A stretch of DNA of 7,438 bases from Thermoanaerobaculia bacterium (GTDB lineage Bacteria; Acidobacteriota; Thermoanaerobaculia; Gp7-AA8). Shown here in pieces: positions 1-7,241 of this stretch. Where the stretch lies: contig JADGOA010000188.1 in the NCBI GenBank assembly GCA_017883215.1, positions 1 through 7,438 of the forward strand, written 5' to 3'. Position numbers and translations under genes: made by a program. Under the pieces are notes generated by a model that made no database searches, was not told where the DNA came from, and worked only from the letters and a program-made list of their open reading frames with translations. Numbering within the stretch: position 1 is the first letter of the stretch; each line of letters opens with the position of its first letter.

Positions 1-20
1 CCCGCCACCCCTGGGAGTGC

Positions 21-76
21 GGGGGATCCCTCGCTGTCCTCCGCCGCTCCGCGGCTTCGGCAGCTCGGGATGACAG
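21..76. repeat. Nested palindromic element downstream of the acylase gene
   Basis: An outer imperfect inverted repeat pairs 26-36 (ATCCCTCGCTG) with 61-71 (CAGCTCGGGAT), 9 of 11 positions. It encloses an inner hairpin GCCGC-TCC-GCGGC at 43-55. The flanks read GGGGG on the left and GACAGG on the right. The overall look (GGGATCCCTCGCT ... AGCTCGGGATGACA) resembles short dispersed intergenic repeats I have seen in many bacterial genomes, but only one copy is in this window, so calling it dispersed is inference. It lies about 95 bp past the stop codon of the acylase gene and could also help end transcription of that gene, although no T-tract follows it on the - strand. The rest of 1-169 shows no gene. 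Confidence 0.5.
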
Positions 77-169
77 GCTTGGCGCGTGTCATTAGAAGAG
101 GCTGTGCATCGGTTCAGGCTGGGGCAACCGGTTCGTCTGCCGCCCTGCCTTCCCACTCCGCAATGTGTC

Positions 170-2446
170 TCACTCCCCCGGGTGGTACTGCCGTTCCGTG
201 TGGCCCTTCAGCTGCTCGCGGTAGAAGTAAACGTCCCGCAAATTGCCGGTCGTGTACCGCTCCGCCTCGTCGTTGAAGTGCGTTGACTCCGGATGGCCGC
301 TTTCTCCGCCGGCGGTGACGGCGCGTGCGCGCACACGATCGCCGAATTCGACGATGGCGACGAAGCTGTTGCCGCTCGTGCCGTACCACCTCTTCGTTCC
401 CGGATAGGCGCGGGCGCCGAACGAAGCCAGCGAGCCCCATCGCGACGAGGTGAAGGGGACCGGGATGCTCGGCTTCGTGTCGTCGAACTTCGGCTCGATG
501 TCGTTGGTCACCCGCTGGAAGCGGTTGATCTCGCCCCAGGCCGTCTTCCAGTTCCCGAAGTCGCCGGCGAGCTTGTCCGACGCGGCGGCGAGTGAGTCGA
601 GCCGCTGCGCCGATGTGGCCTTTGTCGCCGAGTAGTCGTCGGCAGACATGCCCGCCTGCCGTGCGTCGCCGGCGACCCGGCGCCCGAGGTCGTCTGCCCA
701 GAACACGGCCAGCGAGATGGCGGTCGAGGCAGCCGACCAGCGGCGGTCCCAGTTGCGGAGGAGCTCGATCTGTTCGGAGAGCTTCGCCTTCAGCGGGCTC
801 GTGGCCGGCTCGTCGTCGTACGCCTTCAGCAGCGGCGGAAGAAGCGCGTCGAACGCGGGGAGGTAGCTGTCGAACGCCGCGGCGATGACCGAGTCGGGGG
901 TGAAGTCCTTCTTTCCCGGAAGCACTTTGAGCGCGTGATAGCCGCGCGGCGTTTCTTCGCTCCCGCGCTCCACGTAAGAAGGGAAATTCGCCCGTTTTGG
1001 GCTGTCCGGGCCGGCCGCCGACCACGGCCAGTCGTTCACGTTGAAAAGCCAGCCGACGGAAGGATTGATCACGTTCGGACTCTCGTCGATGGAGAGCACG
1101 CCGTGCCATTCCGTCGCCGGATTGCTCCCGTCCACCGGCTTCGTCCAGTCGAAGTGCGCGTCCCGTCTGGGGATGAAGTTGGAGTGGAAGTAGGCGATGT
1201 TTCCCTTCGCGTCGGCGAAGACGGTGTTGTTGGACGAGTTCGTGTGCAGCTCCATCGTCTTGCGGAACGACTTGTAGTCCGTCGCTTTCGTCCGCGTGTA
1301 CGACTGGATGAGGGCGTGCATCGGATCATTCATCAGGCGGACGCTGATCCACTTGCCGTCTGCCTCGCGAACGATCGGGCCATGGTGCGTGCGATAGACG
1401 GTGAACACCTTCTTTGCGATGCCCGTGCTCGTCTTGTACGGGACGGTGATCATGCTCGTCGTCAGCGGACGCTGTTCGTTGCCGTACTTGTAGAAACGCT
1501 TGCTGCCTTTCGTGGTCACCGTCTCCGCGTACTCGTCGACGTTGTCCGCGCCGCTCGAGGTGTGCATCCACCCCGCGTGCTCGTTGAATCCCTGGTAGAC
1601 GAAGAACTGCCCCCACGTGACCGCGCCGTAGGCGTCGAGCCCTTCGCCGCTGGCCATCTGCAGCTCGGAGCGGAAGAAGAACGAGGTGTGCGGGTTGATC
1701 CAGAGGAGCGCGTGGTGCGATGCCGTATTCGAAGGGGCGATGGCGAAGCCGTTGGAGCCCCGCGGCTCGGCATAGCCTTCGACAAGGGGAAGCACGGAGC
1801 CCAGGTTCTCAGCCTGTGGTTCTCTCGTCATCGAAAGCGACCGGCTGAGAGCCGGTGCTCCATGCTCGGGCAGATCGGCATGGCTGGTCGTCCTGTTTCC
1901 GTAGAACGCCTCCAGGTCGGCAAGGTTGATCTTCTCGATGTCGCCCCCGATGCTTCCCTCGCTGAAAGTGAGTGCCATCCACGGTTCGAAGCGCGTGATC
2001 ACCCGCGGCTTCACCTCCGGGTGTTTATAGAGGTAGAAGTTCAGGCCGTCGGACCACGCGTCCATGAGCGCTTTCAGCCACTGCGGGCTCTGGCGATACT
2101 TCGCTTTCATGTCCGCGGGATCGATGAAGAGTTTCATGCGCAGGTCGCGGTAGATCTCCCCCTCGCCCTTCGCTTCCGCAAGCCTGCCCATCGACAGCAG
2201 ATAGTTGTTCTCGACGCGATTGAAGTCGTCCTCGGCCTGCGCGTAGATCATCCCGAAGACGGCGTCGGCGTCCGTCCTGCCGTAGACGTGAGCGATGCCC
2301 CAGTCATCCCTGACGATGTCCACATTCGCGGCGCGCCGTTCCCAGGCCGCGACGTCGTGCCGCTGTGCCGGTGCTGCCTGAAGAGCGAACGGCACGCATG
2401 CCGCGACGAGAAAGGAGAGAACGATTTTCTTCAAAATTGGCCTCAT
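170..2446 (-). CDS. Penicillin/acyl-homoserine-lactone acylase family Ntn-hydrolase (peptidase family S45), secreted precursor
   Basis: This 758-residue precursor should cleave an amide-linked acyl chain (N-acyl-homoserine lactone, beta-lactam side chain, cyclic lipopeptide or similar) in the periplasm. Residues 1-25 form a signal peptide (MRPILKK, hydrophobic stretch, then ALQAA). The alpha-chain region begins with DIVRDDWGIAHVYGRTDAD at 43-61, followed by GMIYAQAEDD. The autocleavage site is Gly230-Ser231 in PRGSNGFAIAP; Ser231 would become the new N-terminal nucleophile. His253 in NPH sits at beta23, the residue typical of homoserine-lactone and aculeacin acylases, where penicillin G acylase has Gln. 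Asn471 in FNVND falls at beta241, matching the oxyanion Asn of penicillin G acylase. HTSSG (295-299) would supply the other oxyanion contact. GNIAYFHSNFIPRRD and the C-terminal GGESGHPESTHFNDEAERY are family-typical. Length is normal. The start at 2446 is chosen because it gives the signal peptide; only a weak GGAA precedes it. Residues 196-217 are encoded by a palindromic repeat (separate entry). Exact substrate cannot be read from the sequence. Confidence 0.96.
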   Translation of the reverse strand: MRPILKKIVLSFLVAACVPFALQAAPAQRHDVAAWERRAANVDIVRDDWGIAHVYGRTDADAVFGMIYAQAEDDFNRVENNYLLSMGRLAEAKGEGEIYRDLRMKLFIDPADMKAKYRQSPQWLKALMDAWSDGLNFYLYKHPEVKPRVITRFEPWMALTFSEGSIGGDIEKINLADLEAFYGNRTTSHADLPEHGAPALSRSLSMTREPQAENLGSVLPLVEGYAEPRGSNGFAIAPSNTASHHALLWINPHTSFFFRSELQMASGEGLDAYGAVTWGQFFVYQGFNEHAGWMHTSSGADNVDEYAETVTTKGSKRFYKYGNEQRPLTTSMITVPYKTSTGIAKKVFTVYRTHHGPIVREADGKWISVRLMNDPMHALIQSYTRTKATDYKSFRKTMELHTNSSNNTVFADAKGNIAYFHSNFIPRRDAHFDWTKPVDGSNPATEWHGVLSIDESPNVINPSVGWLFNVNDWPWSAAGPDSPKRANFPSYVERGSEETPRGYHALKVLPGKKDFTPDSVIAAAFDSYLPAFDALLPPLLKAYDDEPATSPLKAKLSEQIELLRNWDRRWSAASTAISLAVFWADDLGRRVAGDARQAGMSADDYSATKATSAQRLDSLAAASDKLAGDFGNWKTAWGEINRFQRVTNDIEPKFDDTKPSIPVPFTSSRWGSLASFGARAYPGTKRWYGTSGNSFVAIVEFGDRVRARAVTAGGESGHPESTHFNDEAERYTTGNLRDVYFYREQLKGHTERQYHPGE
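1791..1866. repeat. REPIN-like palindromic element embedded in frame in the acylase gene
   Basis: On the + strand the core runs from GGAGC (1796-1800) to GCTCC (1857-1861). With one mismatch the ends extend to AGCACGGAGC (1791-1800) against GCTCCATGCT (1857-1866). Inside are two hairpins: CAGGTT-CTC-AGCCTG (1802-1816, one G-T pair) and ACCGGCT-GAG-AGCCGGT (1840-1856). The second hairpin is an inverted copy of the first, 12 of 15 positions. A 23-base spacer separates them. The core is 66 bp, exactly 22 codons. It starts at a codon boundary of the acylase frame and encodes residues 196-217, just upstream of the catalytic Ser231. No target-site duplication is evident. The architecture is that of REP doublets; that it arrived as a mobile repeat is inference from structure. 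Confidence 0.65.
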
Positions 2447-2536
2447 CGAAATTTCCAGCGATGCATCTGACGCACGCGCAAGTGGCGAATTCTGTCACGC
2501 GACGCGAAGGCCGCGCACCCGGAAATCACACGGCCT

Positions 2537-2632
2537 CGTAGGGCACGGCTGCGCCGTGCCGAACCTTCGTGGGTGGGGGACCTGGCCACCGCCCTCCCAC
2601 CAGAGTTCGGCACGGCGCAGCCGTGCCCTACG
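2537..2632. repeat. REPIN-like inverted element with perfect 28-bp arms
   Basis: The left arm 2537-2564 and right arm 2605-2632 are perfect reverse complements over 28 bp, starting CGTAGGG and ending CCCTACG. Each arm is itself a hairpin, GGCACGGC-TGC-GCCGTGCC at 2542-2560 and its inverse in the right arm. The 40-base middle (2565-2604) has further imperfect pairing between GTGGGTGGGGG and the CGCCCTCCCAC side. The element can therefore form one long stem or two small hairpins. This is the organisation of a REP doublet (REPIN) or a very small non-autonomous element. It lies between two divergent promoters and could insulate them, but placement alone does not show that. No transposase (RAYT or other) is in the window. 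Confidence 0.8.
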
Positions 2633-2677
2633 GAAGCCGCACGGTTCGCCTGAATCGTTGTCTTCCCTCCGCGACTG

Positions 2678-2686
2678 CCCCCCCCC
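2678..2686 (+). repeat. Nine-C homopolymer run upstream of the efflux operon
   Basis: Nine consecutive C residues lie about 90 bp before the adaptor start codon, in gene-free DNA. Runs of this length can change by slippage and, inside a promoter, can vary expression. Here no -35/-10 boxes bracket the run, so a regulatory effect is only a possibility. A run this long is also where sequencing errors concentrate. Confidence 0.5.
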
Positions 2687-2742
2687 ATCACGCCGCCTTG
2701 TGTGCGTCATTACGCGGCTCGGCGAGGGTTGCTGTGTGAAGC

Positions 2743-2785
2743 GCGATCAGATCACGCGATCCTTGCGATCCGATCATGACCGATC
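2743..2785 (+). promoter_or_regulatory. GATC/CGATC repeat cluster overlapping the adaptor start; possible operator
   Basis: Six GATC tetramers occur at 2745, 2750, 2758, 2767, 2772 and 2782. Five of them sit in the longer motif (G/C)CGATC, beginning at 2743, 2756, 2765, 2770 and 2780. The cluster covers the usual ribosome-binding region and the ATG at 2776, and no Shine-Dalgarno sequence is visible there. Iterated short motifs in this position could be an operator for a repressor of the efflux operon or a methylation-sensitive patch. It could also be chance duplication: the spacing between motifs (13, 9, 5, 10) is not regular and no single clean dyad spans the region. Confidence 0.35.
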
Positions 2786-3918
2786 CCTCGAACCGTACCT
2801 CTCATGCGCTACTGGCCGTCATTCTTGCCTCCGCCTTGTCGTTGGCCTGCGGCGGCGGCGACAATCCAGCTTCCGGAAAAAAGGGCGCGCGAAGCCTTGC
2901 CGTCCGGACCGCGTCGGTCACTGCCCGCGACGTCGTGTACCAGGTGAAGGCACTCGGAAGCCTCGAGCCTGAGGAGCTGATACAGATCACGGCGGAAGTG
3001 AGCGGGGCCGCGAAGGAAGTGGCGTTCCAGGCAGGCGACCGCGTCACCCCCGAACAGGTTCTGGTGCGGATCGATCCGGAGCGGTACCGGCTTCAGGCCG
3101 AACAGGCCGAGGCGGCACACCGGCGCGCGATCGCTGACTGGAAACGCGCAGAGTCCGACCTCGCACGACGCGAGGAGCTCGCGAAGAGGCAGCTCGTGGC
3201 GCTCGAGGAGTTGAACCGCTCACGTCAGGAAACCGAGCGCCTGTCGGCGGATGCGGCGGCCGCCGAAGCGGCTTCGAAGATCGCCATGCAGAACGTGCAG
3301 CGCTCGTCGGTCCGCGCCCCGCGCGCGGGGCAGATCAACACGCGCACGATCGATACCGGCCAGTTCGTCCAGGTCGGCAACGTGCTGGCGACTCTGGTCG
3401 ACCCGCGGCGCTTGCGCCTTCGCTTCAAGGTCTCCGAGTCCGAGTCGATGAAGGCGAGGGAAAGTCAGCACGTCACCTTTCGCGTCGCTGCCCTGGGCAA
3501 CACCGACTTCACCGCCGCCGTGTACCACGTGAGCAATGTCGCCGATCCCGCGACCCGCCAGGTCGAAGTCCTCGCCTGGGTCGACAATCCGGGAGTCCTC
3601 AAGCCGGGATTCTTTGCCGAAGTGAACCTGGCCACGGGAACGAACAAGAACGCGGTGGTCATCTCGGAGAGCGCCATCCAGGCCAGTGAGCGAGGCTTCG
3701 TCGTTTACGTCGTCGACCATGGCAAGGCGAAGGAGCGGCCGGTGCAGATCGGCCTGCGCACTGGCGGCGGGACAGTGGAGATCGTGTCCGGCCTCAAACC
3801 GGGCGAGACCATCGTCACCGAGGGCTCGGACCGTCTCGCCGACGGGATTGCCGTGGAAAGCGTCGACGCCGTCAAGACGAAAGGCGTCAAGCCGATTGCA
3901 GCCGCGGCGGTGCCATGA
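2776..3918 (+). CDS. RND efflux periplasmic adaptor (membrane fusion protein, AcrA/MexA/HlyD-like), predicted lipoprotein
   Basis: This 380-residue protein would link the inner-membrane RND pump to an outer-membrane channel. Residues 11-24 are hydrophobic and end in LSLAC, so Cys25 is a likely lipidation site followed by GGGDN; the Ser at -3 is tolerated but not the commonest lipobox residue. Domains in order: first barrel and lipoyl half (about 40-101, EVSGAAKEVAFQAGDRV), alpha-helical hairpin (about 102-173, rich in Ala, Glu, Arg), second lipoyl half (177-209, SVRAPRAGQINTRTIDTGQFV), beta-barrel (211-287, with NPGVLKPGFFAEVNL) and membrane-proximal domain (290-380). At the hairpin tip the channel-contact motif RxxxLxxxxxxS of AcrA appears as Arg131, Leu135 and Ala142, so the Ser is replaced. 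The ATG at 2776 is the only workable start: an in-frame TGA lies at 2737-2739 and no other start codon falls between. No Shine-Dalgarno is visible. It overlaps the pump gene by four bases. Confidence 0.97.
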   Translation: MTDPSNRTSHALLAVILASALSLACGGGDNPASGKKGARSLAVRTASVTARDVVYQVKALGSLEPEELIQITAEVSGAAKEVAFQAGDRVTPEQVLVRIDPERYRLQAEQAEAAHRRAIADWKRAESDLARREELAKRQLVALEELNRSRQETERLSADAAAAEAASKIAMQNVQRSSVRAPRAGQINTRTIDTGQFVQVGNVLATLVDPRRLRLRFKVSESESMKARESQHVTFRVAALGNTDFTAAVYHVSNVADPATRQVEVLAWVDNPGVLKPGFFAEVNLATGTNKNAVVISESAIQASERGFVVYVVDHGKAKERPVQIGLRTGGGTVEIVSGLKPGETIVTEGSDRLADGIAVESVDAVKTKGVKPIAAAAVP

Positions 3919-6900
3919 TGAGCGATCCGCACACAACGCCCGAGCCGCCGGAGGATCCGCGCAAAATCGCCACCGGCATGACGCTGGCGGACATCTCCAT
4001 CCGAAACCACGTCTTCGCCTGGATTCTCATGGTCGCCCTGATCGGATTCGGGGTGCTCTGCTACACCGGCTTCGGGACCGTCTTCCGCGGGCTCGGCATC
4101 AGCCAGAACCCCGACGTCGATTTTCCGATCGTGAACGTCGGTATCTCCTGGCAGGGCGCCTCACCCGAGATCATGGAGACCGACGTCGTCGATGTGCTGG
4201 AGGACTCGCTCTCCACGGTCGAGGGCGTCCAGCAGATGTCGTCGACCGCGCGGCAGGGGTCGGCGAATCTCACGCTGGAGTTCGACATCGGGCGCAACAT
4301 CGACGCGGCGCTGCAGGACGTGCAGACGAAGGTCTCGCAGGCCGTTCACGACCTTCCCCGCGAGATCGATCCGCCGTCGATCTCCAAGCGAAACCCTGAA
4401 GATCAGCCCATCATCAACGTCGCGCTCTCCGGGGACCGCTCGCCGCTTTTCCTCGCCGACTACGTGCGGAACGTGGTCCGTCCGCAGTTGCAGATGATCG
4501 ACGGCGTCGGCGAGATCCACGTTGGCGGGTTTCGCGACCGCAACGTGCGCGTCTGGTATGACGCCCCACGGCTCGAAGCGCACGGCCTGACCGTCCTCGA
4601 CGTCAACAACGCCATTGCCCGCGAGCATCAGGAGATGCCGGCGGGCCGCATCGAGGGCGCTTCGCGCGAGATGAACGTGCGCGCCCAGGGCGAGGCCATC
4701 GACCTGGAGGCGTTCCGGAACCTGGTCGTCACCTACATCAACGGCGCGCCGGTCCGCCTCAAGGACGTTGCCGTCGTCGAGGACGGGCTCGAGGATCGCC
4801 GCCGGCTCATGCGCGCGATGGGGGAGACGTCGATCGGGTTCGGCATCACGAAGCTGCGCGGTGCCAACGCGGTGCAGGTCGGGCGGGACGTCAAGGCGAG
4901 GATGAAAGTCCTCCAGTCGCAACTCCCCGAGGGTCTGAAGCTCAACATCAACTGGGACACCACCACTTTCATCGAGCGGTCGATCAACGAGATCCTCTTC
5001 ACGCTCTTCCTGGCGGCGCTCCTGACGGGATTCGTCTGCTGGCTGTTTCTCGGCTCGTGGTCGACGACGGTCAACATCCTCCTGGCCATCCCTACGTCGA
5101 TCATGGGGACGTTCATCGTCATCTATGCGTTCGGCTTTACGCTCAACACCTACACCGTTCTGGGTCTGACACTCGTCGTGGGCATCGTCGTCGACGACGC
5201 CATCATGGTGCTCGAGAACATCTACCGGCACCGGGAGATGGGCGAAGGGAAGATCAAAGCGGCCTCCGTGGGCGCGCGAGAGATCACGTTCGCCGCCGCG
5301 GCCACGACGCTGGCCATCGTCTCCATCTTCCTGCCCGTCGCGTTCATGAAGGGCATCATCGGGAAGTTCTTCTTCCAGTTCGGCGTGACGATCTCGGTGG
5401 CCGTCCTGCTCTCGCTGCTCGAGGCGCTCACGCTCGCGCCGATGCGCTGCTCGCAGTTCCTGGAGGTCGAGCACCGCGGCCGCCTGGGCCGGACGATGGA
5501 CTCCCTCTTCAAGCGGCTCTCCACGCTCTATCTGCGCGGACTCGAACCCGTCCTGCGCCACCGCGGCTGGGTGCTCTCCGGCGCGCTGGTCTTCTTCCTC
5601 CTCTCCCTCGGCACGATCGGCCTGCTGCGCCAGGAGTTCATCCCCAGCCAGGACATGAGCCGCTTCACCATCCGCTTCCAGACGCCGGTGGGCACGAGCC
5701 TCGACGCGACCGACCGCTACTTCCGCCAGATCGAGTCGTTCCTGGTCTCGCGCTCCGAGGTCACGCTCTTTGCGGGAAGCGTCGGCGGGGGAAGCGACGT
5801 CAACTCCGGTCAGGCGTACGTCAACATGAAAGAGCCGCGCGAGAGGCCGATCGACAAGAAGCTCGGACGCCGCCTTACGCAACTGGAATTCATGGATGTG
5901 GTCCGGAAGCACGCGAACACGATTCCTGGCGGCCGCGTCGTGCTCCAGGACATCTCGCAGACCGGCTTCAGCCCTTCGCGCGGCGGCGGCTTCCCGATCG
6001 AGTTCAACGTCCGCGGACCCGACTGGAACGTTCTCGCGAAGTCTGCGCGCGAGATCGCGGAGCGGATGCGCCAGTCAGGTCTCGTCACCGACGTCGACAC
6101 CGACTACCAGGTGGGCATGCCCGAGGTTCAGGTCGTCCCCGACCGCGATCGGGCCGCAGACCTCGGCGTGAGCATGAGCGCCATCGGGGAGACAGTGAAC
6201 TCGGCGATCGGCGGTGCGCGCATCGGCAAGTTCAAGGACAAAGGACGGCGCTTCGACATCCGCGGGCGTCTCCTCGCTCCGCAACGGGAGCGTCCTGAAG
6301 ACATCCAGCGGCTGCTCGTGCGGACGACCAACGGCGAGCTGGTCCGCCTGGGCGAGCTGGTCCGGATCGACCAGTCGCCGACGCTGCAGGCCGTCACGCG
6401 GCGCGACCGCGAGAGGGCTATTACCGTATTCGCCAACGTGGCTCCCGGCGCGTCGCAGGCCGTGGCCGTGGACCGCTCCCTGGCCATCGCCAGATCGGTT
6501 CTGCCTGACGGTTATCGCGCCGTCGTGTCCGGCAGCACGAAGGCGTTTCGTGAATCGTTCCAGTCGCTGTGGTTTGCGTTCGGGCTCGGTCTGCTGATCG
6601 CGTATATGGTGCTGGCCTCGCAGTTCAACTCGTTCTGGCATCCGATCGTGGTGATGCTGGCGCTGCCGTTCTCGATCAGCGGAGCGCTCTTCGCGTTGTA
6701 CATCGGCGGCCAGAGCCTGAACGTTTACAGCATGCTGGGGCTGATCCTGCTGGTCGGGATCGCGAAGAAGAACTCGATCATGCTGGTCGACTTCACGAAT
6801 CAGATCCGCGCGCGGGGAGTGGCGCAGCACCAGGCGCTGCTCGAGGCGTGTCCGATCCGGCTCCGGCCGATTCTGATGACTTCGATGGCCACGATCGCCG

Positions 6901-7136
6901 GAGCCCTTCCGCCGGCGATGGCCATCGGCCCGGGGGCGGAGGTTCAGCGTCCGATGGCCATGGCGCTGGTCGGAGGGATGGTGGTCTCGACGCTGCTCAC
7001 GCTGTTCGTGGTGCCGGCGGGCTACAGCCTTCTCGACGACGGTCTGGAATGGCTTCGCGCGCGGCGGCAGCAGCGCAAAGGAGTGGTGGCACCGAACATC
7101 GTCATCGGAGCTCCCGAGCCGTCGCCCGGGAAGTGA
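3915..7136 (+). CDS. RND efflux pump, inner-membrane permease (AcrB/MdtB-like, HAE1-type)
   Basis: This 1073-residue proton-driven transporter should export drugs, lipophilic compounds or metabolites from periplasm and inner membrane. Twelve membrane segments are readable: about 32-51, 358-379, 383-404, 413-434, 457-476, 484-505, 551-571, 883-902, 907-930, 937-957, 986-1005 and 1014-1036, with the two large periplasmic loops in between. Proton-relay residues are present: Asp427-Asp428 in GIVVDDAIMVLENI (TM4), Lys952 in GIAKKNSIMLVDF (TM10) and Arg984 in RLRPILMTS (TM11), matching AcrB Asp407/408, Lys940 and Arg971. These favour an HAE drug-type pump over a heavy-metal one. The N-terminus carries about 22 extra residues rich in Pro and Glu before the usual start region. 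ATG 3915 overlaps the adaptor TGA as ATGA; the adjacent ATG 3918 and Met22 (3978) are alternatives, and 3915 or 3918 is favoured by translational coupling. No outer-membrane channel gene follows. Confidence 0.98.
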   Translation: MMSDPHTTPEPPEDPRKIATGMTLADISIRNHVFAWILMVALIGFGVLCYTGFGTVFRGLGISQNPDVDFPIVNVGISWQGASPEIMETDVVDVLEDSLSTVEGVQQMSSTARQGSANLTLEFDIGRNIDAALQDVQTKVSQAVHDLPREIDPPSISKRNPEDQPIINVALSGDRSPLFLADYVRNVVRPQLQMIDGVGEIHVGGFRDRNVRVWYDAPRLEAHGLTVLDVNNAIAREHQEMPAGRIEGASREMNVRAQGEAIDLEAFRNLVVTYINGAPVRLKDVAVVEDGLEDRRRLMRAMGETSIGFGITKLRGANAVQVGRDVKARMKVLQSQLPEGLKLNINWDTTTFIERSINEILFTLFLAALLTGFVCWLFLGSWSTTVNILLAIPTSIMGTFIVIYAFGFTLNTYTVLGLTLVVGIVVDDAIMVLENIYRHREMGEGKIKAASVGAREITFAAAATTLAIVSIFLPVAFMKGIIGKFFFQFGVTISVAVLLSLLEALTLAPMRCSQFLEVEHRGRLGRTMDSLFKRLSTLYLRGLEPVLRHRGWVLSGALVFFLLSLGTIGLLRQEFIPSQDMSRFTIRFQTPVGTSLDATDRYFRQIESFLVSRSEVTLFAGSVGGGSDVNSGQAYVNMKEPRERPIDKKLGRRLTQLEFMDVVRKHANTIPGGRVVLQDISQTGFSPSRGGGFPIEFNVRGPDWNVLAKSAREIAERMRQSGLVTDVDTDYQVGMPEVQVVPDRDRAADLGVSMSAIGETVNSAIGGARIGKFKDKGRRFDIRGRLLAPQRERPEDIQRLLVRTTNGELVRLGELVRIDQSPTLQAVTRRDRERAITVFANVAPGASQAVAVDRSLAIARSVLPDGYRAVVSGSTKAFRESFQSLWFAFGLGLLIAYMVLASQFNSFWHPIVVMLALPFSISGALFALYIGGQSLNVYSMLGLILLVGIAKKNSIMLVDFTNQIRARGVAQHQALLEACPIRLRPILMTSMATIAGALPPAMAIGPGAEVQRPMAMALVGGMVVSTLLTLFVVPAGYSLLDDGLEWLRARRQQRKGVVAPNIVIGAPEPSPGK

Positions 7137-7241
7137 GTCGCTCGATTCAGCGAACCGCGCAGTCTCGAGATTGAGCACCCCTCCGGGGCATACGCGCCAA
7201 CTTGACGACGCCGGCTCGCGAAAAGAACGGCGCGTGCCCGG

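Larger units (their letters stand above)
2447..2775. other. Divergent intergenic region between acylase and efflux operon
   Basis: This gene-free stretch of 329 bp separates two divergently oriented starts, so it should hold the promoters of both the acylase (leftward) and the efflux operon (rightward). I looked for -35/-10 pairs in both directions and found none convincing; a GTGACA and several TTG-containing hexamers lack partners at proper spacing. It is dominated by a large inverted element (2537-2632), then a nine-C run (2678-2686) and a GATC-rich cluster next to the adaptor start. No small reading frame here has persuasive coding features. No divergently placed regulator gene (TetR, MarR or LysR type) is present. 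Confidence 0.7.

Noticed and set aside
935..2470. Open frame of 511 codons on the + strand opposite the acylase gene
   Set aside because: Its translation is Arg/Val/His-rich with no domain or signal sequence, and it is fully antisense to a gene with intact catalytic motifs. Long shadow frames are normal in GC-rich DNA.
2537..2632. CRISPR repeat or attachment site
   Set aside because: There are only two arms, in inverted and not direct orientation, without regular spacers, Cas genes or an integrase.
2537..2632. Bidirectional intrinsic terminator
   Set aside because: It lies upstream of both flanking genes, so neither needs termination there, and no T-run follows either arm.
2447..2775. A small regulator gene in the divergent gap
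   Set aside because: Short frames in this gap are Arg/Ser/Pro-rich, run across the palindrome and lack any helix-turn-helix pattern.
4161..5912. Open frame of 583 codons on the - strand opposite the RND pump
   Set aside because: The product is a low-complexity Asp/Arg/His/Glu-rich sequence, the usual reverse-complement shadow of a membrane protein gene; no recognisable domain.
5057..6298. Open frame of 413 codons on the + strand inside the pump gene
   Set aside because: It is a +1-type shadow of the pump frame, with Arg/Gly/His-rich composition and no start signal.
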